A stretch of DNA of 64,000 nt from Sphingomonas chungangi (GTDB lineage: Bacteria; Pseudomonadota; Alphaproteobacteria; Sphingomonadales; Sphingomonadaceae), in NCBI RefSeq assembly GCF_013778325.1, contig NZ_JACEIB010000006.1, positions 248,001-312,000 of the forward strand, written 5' to 3'. Below, in pieces: positions 45,121-53,551 of the stretch. A program made the position numbers and the translations under genes. How positions within the stretch are numbered: position 1 is the first letter of the stretch; each line of letters opens with the position of its first letter. The notes under the pieces are model-generated. The model saw only the letters and a program-made list of their open reading frames with translations, searched no databases and was not told the origin of the DNA.

Positions 45121-45539
45121 GCGACCAACTCCTGACGCGGGGTGGCGAAGCGTTCGAGGAGTTCTATCGCCAAGAGCAGCATCACCGCGATCACCGATAG
45201 GGTCAGGCCTGTCGGCACAACGGAGGTATAGCCATCCCGGCTGTGCACGAAGGCGTTGAAGATCGAGAGGATCAGCACGATCGCATAGCCGATCCGCGAG
45301 ACCATGCTCGGCCAGAGGCCTTGGACGAACGCCTGGAAAAGCCCGACCAGGACGATGACGAAGGCGGCGAGCAGGCCGATCGTGAGCAGCCAGACCGACG
45401 CGGTTTCCCATGTCATGTTGTAGGATCTGGCATAGACGATGTCGGCGAGGAGCGTCAGAACGAAGCAGGATGCCGGAAAACTCATCAGGCTCGAGAAAAG
45501 CGGTCGGCGGACCCTGACGCGATGAACGTCGGACGGCAT
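45117..45539 (-). CDS. DUF2231 membrane protein
   Basis: 140 residues with four hydrophobic helices: SFPASCFVLTLLADIVYARS, ETASVWLLTIGLLAAFVIVL, YAIVLILSIFNAFVH and LTLSVIAVMLLLAIELL. DUF2231 proteins often sit beside PQQ-type or cytochrome electron-transfer proteins and may bind heme. Here it overlaps the propeller lipoprotein by ATGA, making a two-gene unit that may couple sugar or aldehyde oxidation to the membrane (inference). Confidence 0.82.
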   Translation of the reverse strand: MPSDVHRVRVRRPLFSSLMSFPASCFVLTLLADIVYARSYNMTWETASVWLLTIGLLAAFVIVLVGLFQAFVQGLWPSMVSRIGYAIVLILSIFNAFVHSRDGYTSVVPTGLTLSVIAVMLLLAIELLERFATPRQELVA

Positions 45540-45756
45540 GCTATTGTCTCCACCTTGCCGCCCACTTGTGAGACGTTCCGAGCCGGTACGAGGTTCCTCC
45601 GCCGAAGGTGCACACCCATCCGACGGTGAAGATGTCGATCGTGATCAACGCACCGGAGGACGAGCGTGGGCACGGAGGCGGCGCTCGATCGATTTCGAAT
45701 GACTGGCCATTTTCGCCATCGGCGTCGACGCAATAGCCGAAGAGCCTCGGCTAGGG

Positions 45757-46176
45757 TTAGAGCCTGCCCAGGAGATTCTTCACGCTCGTGTGTGGCGTGG
45801 TGCTTCGGCCGCCATCAGCAGGCTGTCCGTCGCATTCATCCTCGAGGATCTTACGGATCTTCTCGATCTGCTCGTCGGTCAGGTGTTCGATGCCGATGAA
45901 ATGCTCGCGCGCTTTCTCGACCGCACGCAGCAGTTCGTCGAGCTTCGCCTGCATCGCTGCTCCGTCGCGATTCTGGCTGTTCTGGATCAGGAAGACCATG
46001 AGGAAGGTGATGATCGTCGTGCTGGTGTTCACGACCAGCTGCCATGTGTCTGAATATTGGAACGGTGGCCCGCAGACGGCCCAGACGACGATCAGGGAAG
46101 CGGCGAGAACGAAGGTGATGGGCTGTCCTGCCCAATAGGCGATGCGGCCTGCGATACGGGTGAAGATCTGGTCCAT
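45757..46176 (-). CDS. Low-affinity iron permease family protein
   Basis: 139 residues. Two hydrophobic helices (FVLAASLIVVWAVCGPPF and IITFLMVFLIQNSQNRD) are followed by a cytoplasmic helical tail (KLDELLRAVEKAREHFIGIE, LTDEQIEKIRKIL). This matches the bacterial low-affinity Fe permease family (Pfam PF04120); the Q-N-S-Q-N-R-D motif is characteristic. True iron transport by bacterial members is unproven. The upstream gap 45540-45756 holds no gene. Confidence 0.85.
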   Translation of the reverse strand: MDQIFTRIAGRIAYWAGQPITFVLAASLIVVWAVCGPPFQYSDTWQLVVNTSTTIITFLMVFLIQNSQNRDGAAMQAKLDELLRAVEKAREHFIGIEHLTDEQIEKIRKILEDECDGQPADGGRSTTPHTSVKNLLGRL

Positions 46177-46472
46177 GTCAGCGGTCCGACTGGAGGAGTG
46201 TGGGGCGGCAACGCTCGGCTTGCTCCATCGGCAGCGTGGGTCTTCATTCTAATTGCATCGGAACGCGGAAGGCACCCGTGCCAGTTCCGAGTTGCTGGGT
46301 TCCGTTTGCTGGTGTCCTGTTCAGATCGGCGGCGCATCGTCCGGCGCTACGAACCGAGCCGTCCCATCGGTCGGCTTCCTCGGCAAACACATGCGAGCCG
46401 ACATTGCCTTCCTGACGAAATCGCGCCGCCCTATCGAGGCAACCTCCGTCAACGGTGGGTCGTTCGGTGCAG
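46177..46472. other. Non-coding interval
   Basis: About 296 bp between the divergent permease and DUF3429-like genes. Open frames here have no recognisable domain or ribosome binding site. It presumably carries the two promoters; I see no consensus I can defend. Confidence 0.4.
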
Positions 46473-46940
46473 ATGAACATGTCTCGCTCCCGGACGATGG
46501 TTCCAACTACCAGCAGGGTTTTTGGCTATGGTCCGATGCTGCCGTTTGTATTTGGTGCTCTCGGCACATGGTGCAGCCCGCGGTTGAGCCCTGTCGCTAT
46601 CGGACTGACGGTTATCTGGGGGTCTTTGATCATGGCTTTTCTCGGCGGGGTCCGACGAGGATTCGGTTTCGGCGATCCGTCCGCATCCACCAAAGCCGAG
46701 ATCCTGACGATGATCCTCTACGTGACCATCGGCGGCATGGCATCGATCCTCGGCTCCCTGAGATTCATGCTGTCGTCGGTGCTGCTGCTTGCCGTCGGAT
46801 ACATCCTGGTACTCATCGCAGATGCCCGCGCAGCCAAGTCGGGAGATGCGCCCGCTCATTTTGCGATACTTCGGCCGCGCCAGATGAGCATCGCCGTCAT
46901 TTCGCTCCTGGCTATTTGCGTCAATCTGATCGAGAGATAA
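46473..46940 (+). CDS. DUF3429-like membrane protein
   Basis: 155 residues with five hydrophobic segments. The order YGPMLPFVFGALG, then GSLIMAFLGGVRRGFGFG and ILTMILYVTIGGMASILGSL resembles DUF3429 (LPF near the start and FLGGxxWG-type motif). The start is uncertain: ATG 46473, ATG 46479 and GTG 46455 are all possible and none has a clear Shine-Dalgarno. The function is unknown. Confidence 0.65.
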   Translation: MNMSRSRTMVPTTSRVFGYGPMLPFVFGALGTWCSPRLSPVAIGLTVIWGSLIMAFLGGVRRGFGFGDPSASTKAEILTMILYVTIGGMASILGSLRFMLSSVLLLAVGYILVLIADARAAKSGDAPAHFAILRPRQMSIAVISLLAICVNLIER

Positions 46941-47127
46941 CGAGGACGCCCGGCGCCAGTTGCTGGCAATCCCAAATATTCAGGCGCTGTCGAGCAGGTC
47001 CAGTCGGCTATCTCCCCAAGAGCGAGGCGATCGCGGACTACGGCACGGTAGCGACGCTCTTTTTGTCTGCGGTCGAGAACGCCCGAAAACGCCGTGCGGT
47101 GCATTTCTTCTGTTCAAGAACGAAACG

Positions 47128-47154
47128 AGGCCGGGCGCCATCGCCGCCCGGCCT
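47128..47154 (-). terminator. Hairpin terminator of the Gly/Ser-rich protein gene
   Basis: A perfect 10-bp GC-rich stem (AGGCCGGGCG with CGCCCGGCCT) around a 7-base loop, 11 bp past the stop of the minus-strand gene and followed on that strand by a T-rich stretch. The rest of 46941-47127 shows no gene. Confidence 0.6.
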
Positions 47155-47164
47155 GTCATCATCT

Positions 47165-47572
47165 CTATTGGGGACCGCCCGACGAACTGGTGCTGCTGCC
47201 GGTCGATCCGCCCGACGTCGTCGGGCTCATGCTGCCTGACGAGGTCGTGCCGGACGAATGGCCACCCGACCTGCTTTTTCCTTTCGTCGAGGACGAGCCA
47301 TTGCCTCCTTGAGTGTTGAGGCCGCCGCTCGCGTCGGGGCTGCTCATCGAACCGGTGCCCATCGTGGAGCCCATGGACCCATTCTGGTTCGTCGGGCCGC
47401 TCATCCCCGGCTGCGTCGACGTTCCCGCCTGTCCGGAACCCATCGTGGAGCCCGCGCTGCCGGTCGACCCCGCCATGCCCGAACCGCCGGTGCCGGCCGA
47501 GCCGCCGCTCTGCGCCAGAGCCATGGCGGGCAATGCCGCGGCCGCGGCAGAGATGATCAGAAACTTACGCAT
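47165..47572 (-). CDS. Secreted Gly/Ser/Thr-rich low-complexity protein
   Basis: 135 residues. A clear signal peptide (RKFLIISAAAAALPAMALA) precedes a mature protein made almost wholly of Gly, Ser, Thr, Met, Asn and Gln in loose repeats such as GSTMGSGQAGTSTQPGMSG and GSMGSTMGTGSMSSPDASGG. It is predicted to be exported and intrinsically disordered. Such proteins occur in Sphingomonas and Methylobacterium without known function; an envelope or matrix role is possible. AGGAGAGA precedes the ATG. A strong hairpin terminator follows. Confidence 0.78.
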   Translation of the reverse strand: MRKFLIISAAAAALPAMALAQSGGSAGTGGSGMAGSTGSAGSTMGSGQAGTSTQPGMSGPTNQNGSMGSTMGTGSMSSPDASGGLNTQGGNGSSSTKGKSRSGGHSSGTTSSGSMSPTTSGGSTGSSTSSSGGPQ

Positions 47573-47865
47573 GTTAGTCTCTCCTATTGGTTCAATGAAT
47601 TAGGCCACCTCAACAATCGTGCGGGAAAATAGTGCCGACCGAAACGCGGCCGATACGACGACGAGCAAACGTCGGTGGGGCGTCGGCCATGAAGGACTGG
47701 GAGCGTGACTTGAGGACTTTCAGCCTGCTGTCGCGTTCTGCTGGGACAGGGACGAAGATCTCGGACTCAGCCCGAAGATCGTGGAGAACCCTCGGGCGCA
47801 AGACATATATAACGGAAACACCCGCCTGGCCTGCTCGTATTCTCAACACAGGATGGAAACGAACC
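47573..47865. other. Non-coding interval
   Basis: About 293 bp between divergent genes. Open frames continue into it from the downstream gene but lose protein-like composition before 47866. No promoter or repeat is clear. Confidence 0.4.
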
Positions 47866-48273
47866 ATGCTCACTAGGCTCAGGGAACTGCATTCTGAAAT
47901 TCGCGAAAAGCTGGCTGAACTCGACCAGCTCATCGCGAACGATCAGCCACAGGTCGACAGGTTGATGCAAGTCAGGCACGCGCTCACGCGGGCAAGCCGC
48001 GCCCGCACGAAGCTTCTGGAAACCGAAATCTATCCCCGCCTCCTGTCGGCAAAAACTTCGACACACATGGAAGGCGTCCGGCGTTTGCAGGAGGAGGGCA
48101 AGGCCGACCTAATGGCATCATCGCAGCATATCGGCCGATGGAGCCTGCGCACGATCACCGAAGAGTGGAACCAATATCGCAGCGCTTCCAACGCTGTGCG
48201 GATCGCCATGCGCAGGCGGATCAAGGCCGAGCAGGAGCTTCTGTATCCGCTTTTGGCGCAGCTTCCGGCATGA
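47866..48273 (+). CDS. Helical hemerythrin-like hypothetical protein
   Basis: 135 residues forming four predicted helices: LHSEIREKLAELDQLI, ALTRASRARTKLLETEIYP, QHIGRWSLRTITEEWNQYR and IAMRRRIKAEQELLYPLLAQ. The spaced His/Glu (LHSEI, ETEIYP, QHIGRW, EQELLYP) and the E-x-x-L-Y-P ending recall hemerythrin HHE bundles, but not all metal ligands can be assigned. The start at 47866 follows an A-rich, GGA-containing leader. The role is unknown; oxygen or iron handling would be inference. Confidence 0.6.
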   Translation: MLTRLRELHSEIREKLAELDQLIANDQPQVDRLMQVRHALTRASRARTKLLETEIYPRLLSAKTSTHMEGVRRLQEEGKADLMASSQHIGRWSLRTITEEWNQYRSASNAVRIAMRRRIKAEQELLYPLLAQLPA

Positions 48274-48337
48274 GGCCATGCCGTGCCCCAAGGACAAACA
48301 CGGCAACAATAAACACAGACGGCGGCGGTCCCCGAAC

Positions 48338-49459
48338 CTATCCTCCTAATTTAGGGTCCTGATCGAAAAGCGATCGGAATTGGCGAGGCTGCGACCGAAG
48401 ATACTGGTCAGGCGCGTGCACGGACGCCCCGAGATGCGCCGCCGCATGCCATGGCCAACGCGGATCGTAGAGGATGGCGCGAGCCAGCGCGATCATGTCG
48501 GCATCGCCGGTCCCGACGATCGCCTCCGCCTGTTCGAAATCGGTGATCAGGCCAACGGCGACTACGGGAATCCCGACCGCCTGCTTCACCGCGCGCGCCA
48601 GTGGAACCTGGTAGCTGGGCCCGACGGGGATGGCCTGCGTCGGATCGAGACCCCCGCTCGAGACATGGATGGCCGAGCAGCCGCGCGCTTCCAGCGCCTG
48701 CGCGAATGCGACCGTTTCCTCGATCGTCCAGCCGCCCTCGACCCAGTCGGTGCCCGATACGCGCACGGTGACGGGCCGCTCCGGCGGAAAGGCGGCACGC
48801 ACCGCGTCGAAGACCTCCAGCGGGAACCGCATCCGGTTCTCCAGCGAGCCGCCATATTCGTCCTCACGTCGGTTCGAGAGTGGCGAGAGGAACTGGTGGA
48901 GGAGATAGCCATGCGCCGCGTGGATCTGGACCGCGTTGAGGCCAAGTCGGGCCGCGCGGCGGGCGGCGTCGGCGAAGGCGTCGCGCACCCGCTCCATACC
49001 GGCGCGATCGAGCGCGACGGGCGAGTTTTCGCCGCTCGCAAATGCGCGCGGCGAAGGAGCTAGCGTCTGCCAGCCATTGGGCTGTCCCGGCGCAATCTGA
49101 CGGCCGCCCTTCCACGGCAGCTCGGTCGATGCCTTGCGTCCGGCATGGGCCAGTTGGACGGCGATCGGGATCGATGACCATTTGCGTACGCTCTCGATGA
49201 CTTTCCCCATCGCGGCTTCGGTATCGTCGTCATACAGGCCGACATCGCCGTAACTGATGCGTCCCTCGGGAAGGACGGCCGTCGCCTCGATCGTCAGCAG
49301 TGCGGCTCCCGACTGTGCGAGATGGCCGAGATGGATGACGTGCCAGTCGGTCATGCAGCCATCGACAGCCGAATACTGGCACATCGGCGCGATCACGATC
49401 CGGTTGGCGAGCGTCAGTGACCCGACGGTCAATGGCTCGAACAGCTTTGCACGGCTCAT
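48338..49459 (-). CDS. NADH:flavin oxidoreductase (Old Yellow Enzyme, YqjM/NamA type)
   Basis: 373-residue FMN-dependent TIM barrel ene-reductase. Motifs: LFEPLTVGSLTLANRIVIAP with MCQYS at the N-terminus (Cys near residue 26, as in YqjM-type enzymes), VQLAHAGRKAS, NAVQIHAAHGYLLHQFLSP and NRREDEYGGSLENRMRFPLE. It reduces activated C=C bonds of enals, enones or xenobiotics. It heads the far end of a minus-strand run with FMN reductase, hydrolase and pirin, divergent from a LysR gene. Confidence 0.92.
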   Translation of the reverse strand: MSRAKLFEPLTVGSLTLANRIVIAPMCQYSAVDGCMTDWHVIHLGHLAQSGAALLTIEATAVLPEGRISYGDVGLYDDDTEAAMGKVIESVRKWSSIPIAVQLAHAGRKASTELPWKGGRQIAPGQPNGWQTLAPSPRAFASGENSPVALDRAGMERVRDAFADAARRAARLGLNAVQIHAAHGYLLHQFLSPLSNRREDEYGGSLENRMRFPLEVFDAVRAAFPPERPVTVRVSGTDWVEGGWTIEETVAFAQALEARGCSAIHVSSGGLDPTQAIPVGPSYQVPLARAVKQAVGIPVVAVGLITDFEQAEAIVGTGDADMIALARAILYDPRWPWHAAAHLGASVHAPDQYLRSQPRQFRSLFDQDPKLGG

Positions 49460-49531
49460 GTCGGTCTCCGGAATGTGAGGGGGAAGTCGTTGGATGGTCT
49501 GCGGTCGAGAGAGAGGGGGGGCCTCGACCGG

Positions 49532-50122
49532 TCAATAGGGAGGCTTCCGCCGGGCACGTTGCAGGCGAGCGGCATCCGTCCACCAGGCGAGATCGTCTGC
49601 GAAGCGGGGAAATACTCGCTCGAGCGAGGCTCCGCCATCCCCGATCGGTTTCGCATCGGCGTCTAAGGCATGCCCGATGCCGCCGACCGCGATTGAGCTC
49701 GATATCACGACCATGCCCATCTCGGAGAGCGTGCCGTGCCAGGCGGTCGCGGCACGCGCCCCGGCGAAGCGGCCGGCCGAATAGCTCGCGATGGCTGCCG
49801 GACGCCAATACCATTCTTCCAGGAAGTGATCGGTCAGGTTCTTGAGGCCCGGTTGGATGCCCCAGTTGTATTCGCCGGTGACGAAGAGGAACGCGTCCGC
49901 CGTCCGAATCTTCTCGGCAAGCGCCTCAAGGGCCGCCGGCGCCTCTCCCTTCGGATATTCTTTGTACATGCGGTCGAGGATCGGAAGGCCGACCTCCTTC
50001 GCGTCGATCAGCTCCGGGTCGGCGCCGCGCGCGCGGAGCGCGCGCACCAGATAATGGGCCAGCCGGATGCCCTGCCGGTCCGAGCGGTAGGAGCCGTAGA
50101 GCACGAGAATGCGGTCGGCCAT
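49532..50122 (-). CDS. NADPH-dependent FMN reductase-like oxidoreductase
   Basis: 196-residue flavodoxin-fold enzyme. N-terminal ILVLYGSYRSDRQGIRLA binds the FMN phosphate; the GEYNWGIQPGLKNLTDHF segment is the conserved flavin/NAD(P)H site (P-E-Y-N equivalent). It may supply reduced flavin or act on quinones. Located 72 bp upstream of the Old Yellow Enzyme on the same strand, which fits a joint detoxification role. Confidence 0.9.
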   Translation of the reverse strand: MADRILVLYGSYRSDRQGIRLAHYLVRALRARGADPELIDAKEVGLPILDRMYKEYPKGEAPAALEALAEKIRTADAFLFVTGEYNWGIQPGLKNLTDHFLEEWYWRPAAIASYSAGRFAGARAATAWHGTLSEMGMVVISSSIAVGGIGHALDADAKPIGDGGASLERVFPRFADDLAWWTDAARLQRARRKPPY

Positions 50123-50182
50123 CGTCAGATCCCCAAATGCGTGGCGGCGCGGCGGAACTCGCTCCGCCGCGCCGCGCTAGCC

Positions 50183-51010
50183 TCAGCCTTCGACGAAGGC
50201 CAGCAGATCGGCGTTGATCACGTCGGCGTGCGTGGTCGGCATGCCGTGCGGATAGCCGGGGTAGGATTTGAGCACCGCACCCTTCACGATCCCGGCCGAG
50301 AGCTTGCCCGTGGTCGGGAAGGGGACGACCTGATCGTCCTCGCCGTGCATGACCAACGTCGGGACGGCGATCGCCTGGAGATCCGCGGTGAAATCCGTTT
50401 CGGAAAAGGCCGCGATGCCGAGCGTGTGGGCGAGGATTCCACCCATCATGCCCTGTCGCCACCAGTTGAGCCGGACGGCCTCCTTGATCTCGGCGCCCTC
50501 TCGATTGTAGCCGAAAAAGGGCAGCGTGAAGTCGTAGTAGAATTGCGAGCGGTTGGTGGCGGTCTGCTCGCGGACCATGTCGAAAACGTCCATCGGAACG
50601 CCATCGGGATTGCTGTCGGTCTTGACCATGATCGGCGCGACCGCGCTCACCAGCACCGCCTTGGCGACGCGACCGGGCTTGGCCCGCGCCACGTAGCGCG
50701 CCACCTCACCGCCGCCGGTCGAGTGGCCGACGTGGATCGCATTCTTCAGGTCGAGCGCATCGGTCAGTTCGATCACGTCGGCGACATAGGTATCCATGTC
50801 GTGGCCGGTCGCGGACTGGGTCGAGCGGCCGTGTCCGCGCCGGTCATGGGCGATGACGCGATAGCCCTTCTGGAGGAAGAACATCATCTGCGCGTCCCAG
50901 TCGTCCGAGCTCAGCGGCCAGCCGTGGTGGAACATAATCGGCTGGGCGTCGCGGGTTCCCCAATCCTTGTAGAAGATCTCGGTCCCGTCCTTGGTGGTGA
51001 TCGTCGGCAT
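50183..51010 (-). CDS. Alpha/beta hydrolase (non-heme chloroperoxidase-like)
   Basis: 275 residues. Motifs: GTEIFYKDWG, FHHGWPLSSDDWDAQM (oxyanion loop), VIAHDRRGHGRS, nucleophile Ser in HVGHSTGGGEVARYVA, Asp near VMHGEDDQVVPF and His in YPGYPHGMPT. This is the cofactor-free haloperoxidase/perhydrolase group, whose natural role is usually esterase. Central gene of the pirin-hydrolase-reductase-OYE run. Confidence 0.92.
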   Translation of the reverse strand: MPTITTKDGTEIFYKDWGTRDAQPIMFHHGWPLSSDDWDAQMMFFLQKGYRVIAHDRRGHGRSTQSATGHDMDTYVADVIELTDALDLKNAIHVGHSTGGGEVARYVARAKPGRVAKAVLVSAVAPIMVKTDSNPDGVPMDVFDMVREQTATNRSQFYYDFTLPFFGYNREGAEIKEAVRLNWWRQGMMGGILAHTLGIAAFSETDFTADLQAIAVPTLVMHGEDDQVVPFPTTGKLSAGIVKGAVLKSYPGYPHGMPTTHADVINADLLAFVEG

Positions 51011-51058
51011 GGTTATTCTCCCTGATGAAAGTGTCGGTGAAGCGGTACAGAAAGGTGC

Positions 51059-51757
51059 TCAGGCGGCGTCGACGAGGACGATCTCGGCATCCTCGATGGC
51101 GGTCACGCGAAGGCTGGTCTCGTCGCTGACGGCGGCGCCGTCGCGGGCATCGATGCGGACACCGTTGATCTCGATTGTGCCGCTGGCGGGGACGAGATAG
51201 GCATGGTGTCCGGGCTCGAGCGGATAGTCAGTGGTCTCGCCGGCCTTCAGCGTCGCGCCGAGCACGCGGGCGTTGGTGCGAATCGGCAGCGCGTCGGCGT
51301 CGTTGGCGAAGCCGCTCGCCAACGTCACAAACCGGCCCGAGCGATCACCCTTCGGGAAGGGCTTGGCGCCCCAGGAAGGGGCTTCGCCGCGGCCGTTCGG
51401 CTCGATCCAGATCTGGAAGATCCGGGTGGTGCCGGGCTCGCGATTATATTCGGAGTGGCGGACGCCGGACCCGGCGCTCATCACCTGGACGTCGCCCGCC
51501 TCGGTGCGGCCGATATTGCCCAAGCTGTCCTGATGCGTGATCGCGCCGTCGCGGACGTAGGTGATGATCTCCATGTCGGCGTGGCCGTGCGGCGGGAAGC
51601 CGGTGCCGGGCTCGATCGTGTCGTCGTTCCAGACTCGGATCGGACCCCAGCCCATGCGGGCCGGATCGTAATAGCCTGCAAACGAGAAATGATGCTTGGC
51701 GTCGAGCCAACCGTGGTTGGCGCCACCGAGGTCGGCGAAGGGGCGGCGTTCGATCAT
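51059..51757 (-). CDS. Pirin-family protein (quercetinase-like bicupin)
   Basis: 232 residues. The N-terminal cupin is well conserved: HFSFAGYYDPARMGWGPIRV, GTGFPPHGHADMEIITYVRD (metal-binding His-x-His and Glu) and SAGSGVRHSEYN. The C-terminal cupin is degenerate, as in YhhW-type quercetin 2,3-dioxygenases. First gene of the minus-strand run transcribed away from the LysR gene, so probably its direct target. Confidence 0.92.
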   Translation of the reverse strand: MIERRPFADLGGANHGWLDAKHHFSFAGYYDPARMGWGPIRVWNDDTIEPGTGFPPHGHADMEIITYVRDGAITHQDSLGNIGRTEAGDVQVMSAGSGVRHSEYNREPGTTRIFQIWIEPNGRGEAPSWGAKPFPKGDRSGRFVTLASGFANDADALPIRTNARVLGATLKAGETTDYPLEPGHHAYLVPASGTIEINGVRIDARDGAAVSDETSLRVTAIEDAEIVLVDAA

Positions 51758-51830
51758 TGGGGCGTCTCCATCCTGGCGGGTGCCGTTTCGATGAAGCCAA
51801 GGTGCCGGCGATCAGGGCTTGACGAAATAG

Positions 51831-51852
51831 AAATGATGGAATTGTATCGTTT
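51831..51852. promoter_or_regulatory. Candidate LysR operator
   Basis: Imperfect inverted repeat AAATGAT-N8-ATCGTTT (one mismatch) in the 101-bp gap between pirin and lysR, just ahead of the lysR start. It is AT-rich against its surroundings and well placed for control of both directions. Confidence 0.4.
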
Positions 51853-51858
51853 CCGAAA

Positions 51859-52776
51859 ATGACACGTCGTCTTCCCGATCTTGAAGCCTGGGCGATCTTC
51901 GCGAAGGTCGCTGAACTGGGATCCTTCGCGCGCGCCGCGCAGGAACTGGGCCTGTCGAATCCGACCGTCTCCAAGGCCGTCGCGCGCCTGGAGGCACGGC
52001 TCGGCGTGGCGCTGCTGGCGCGGACGTCGCGGCGCCTGTCGCTCACCGACAGCGGGCGCGGCGCCCTCGAGCGGGCGACGCGGATCCTGCGCGAGGGCGA
52101 GGCTGCGGAGGACGAGGCGGCCGAGCAGTCCACGATCCCGCGCGGCCGTGTCCGGATCAGCGCGCCGCTGTCTTTCGGAATCGGCTATATGGCGGCGACG
52201 CTCCCGTCCTTCATGACAGCCTATCCTGATGTCATGCTCGATTTCGCGCTGAGCGACCGGCAGGTCGACCTCGTTGCCGACGGTTTCGATCTGGCGCTAC
52301 GTATCGCGCGTCTGGAAGACAGCTCGTTAATCGCCCGACGGCTGTGCACCGTACGGCTGCTGCTGGTCGCATCACCCGCCTATTTAAACGCGCACGGTCG
52401 AACGACCCATCCCGCGCAGCTCGCCGGGCATCGTGCGCTGATCTACACGGGCGGCGCTTCGCCCGGCATCTGGCGCTTCACCCATCCGCAATTCGGCGAG
52501 GAGACCGTGCAGCCGCCGCCGCAGATGTGGACGGACAATGCCGATATGGTGACGCCCGCGCTGATCGCCGGGCAGGGGATCGGCATTCAGCCCGAATTCC
52601 TCGTGTGGCAGGAGCTTCGCGAGGGGAGACTCGAGATCGCGATGCCTGAATGGGCCGTCCCGCCTCTGGCCCTCCATCTGGTCATGCCAAGCTCGAGCTT
52701 GCGGCCACTGCGTGTCCAGGTCGTGATCGACCACCTTGTGGCGACCTTGTCGTCCGCGCCTTGGGCCGCGCATTAG
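51859..52776 (+). CDS. LysR-family transcriptional regulator
   Basis: 305 residues. N-terminal HTH: LEAWAIFAKVAELGSFARAA with GLSNPTVSKAVARLEARLG, then LLARTSRRLSLTDSG. The effector domain begins GRVRISAPLSFGIGYMAATL and includes the typical FDLALRIARLEDSSLIARRL. Members of this subgroup respond to electrophiles or aromatic compounds. Divergent from the pirin/hydrolase/FMN-reductase/OYE run, which it likely controls. Confidence 0.92.
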   Translation: MTRRLPDLEAWAIFAKVAELGSFARAAQELGLSNPTVSKAVARLEARLGVALLARTSRRLSLTDSGRGALERATRILREGEAAEDEAAEQSTIPRGRVRISAPLSFGIGYMAATLPSFMTAYPDVMLDFALSDRQVDLVADGFDLALRIARLEDSSLIARRLCTVRLLLVASPAYLNAHGRTTHPAQLAGHRALIYTGGASPGIWRFTHPQFGEETVQPPPQMWTDNADMVTPALIAGQGIGIQPEFLVWQELREGRLEIAMPEWAVPPLALHLVMPSSSLRPLRVQVVIDHLVATLSSAPWAAH

Positions 52777-52846
52777 CCGCGGTTGGACGGCCAATGCCGG
52801 TCTGTGCAGGGAAGCGAAGCTATCTCGAAGTCTCTCCGCCTGTCCG

Positions 52847-53164
52847 TCAATCGGCGTCGGTCCGGGCAATCCGATAAGGTCCTGATCGCGGCTTTAGTGC
52901 CCTGCCTTTCCAGCTTAGGCTGATATTCTCTTGATCCAACAGGTGATCGACCGCGGCATGGACGATCGGCATCATGGTTCGCCAATCTGCCGCATCATCC
53001 GCGGACGCTTCGGCCGTGATTTTCCGTGCGACTTCGCTTGGACATATCGTCGCTCCCGGATCACGATCGGCAAGCATGGCCATTATGGCGGCACTTGCGA
53101 CGTCGGCCTTCACTTGCGTTTCCGACCGGACGTCATGAGATCGGGCTTTGGCGGCGGGGTCCAC
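52847..53164 (-). CDS. DUF3253 protein
   Basis: 105 residues. A winged-helix-like small domain: AAIMAMLADRDPGATICPSE with VARKI, DWRTMMPIVHAAVDHLLDQE and a basic end LKPRSGPYRIAR. This is the DUF3253 pattern (often annotated as S-adenosylmethionine tRNA-ribosyltransferase-adjacent or unknown). Its 5' end overlaps the UVR-motif gene by about 55 bp, so both come from one transcript. It might bind nucleic acid, judged only from the fold-like pattern. Confidence 0.78.
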   Translation of the reverse strand: MDPAAKARSHDVRSETQVKADVASAAIMAMLADRDPGATICPSEVARKITAEASADDAADWRTMMPIVHAAVDHLLDQENISLSWKGRALKPRSGPYRIARTDAD

Positions 53165-53382
53165 CCTGGCGGAGGAACCGGCCGCTGCCGGCTCGTGCCG
53201 AGCCCCATGGACCCAGGCTGCTGGCGGATCAAACCCGACGTGTCGGCGCGGGCCGCCTCCGCAGCGCTCGCTCCGCCTCGCATCAGATTGATCCGGTCGC
53301 GAAGGCGCCGCGCCTCCTCGAAATCAAGATTGCGCGCTGCAGTTTCCATCCTGCGCCGGAGATCTTCGATGGCGTCAGTCAC
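53110..53382 (-). CDS. Stand-alone UvrB/UvrC-motif protein
   Basis: 90 residues. The first 35 form a UVR domain (IEDLRRRMETAARNLDFEEA then RRLRDRINLM), the coiled hairpin through which UvrB and UvrC bind each other. The rest is a Gly/Pro-rich basic tail (RPVPPPGWTPPPKPD). No nuclease or helicase domain is present, so it may modulate nucleotide excision repair or act in another complex. Overlaps DUF3253. Confidence 0.8.
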   Translation of the reverse strand: MTDAIEDLRRRMETAARNLDFEEARRLRDRINLMRGGASAAEAARADTSGLIRQQPGSMGLGTSRQRPVPPPGWTPPPKPDLMTSGRKRK

Positions 53383-53551
53383 TGCTGCTCAACGCACGTT
53401 GGCCACTTTGGGAGGCATCGCGCCCAGAACGCGTCGCTTCCCGCATGATCGCGCGATCTCGGCGGCGATTGGCTTCGTTCAACGGCGCCAGCGCGGCGGT
53501 GCCAGCTGTCATGAACCGTGCGCGCGTCGCGGGCGCGGAGATGGCCTGTTT

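Noticed and set aside
45735-45752. Hairpin AGCCGA/TCGGCT after the iron permease gene
   Set aside because: Only a 6-bp stem and no T-run on the transcribed side.
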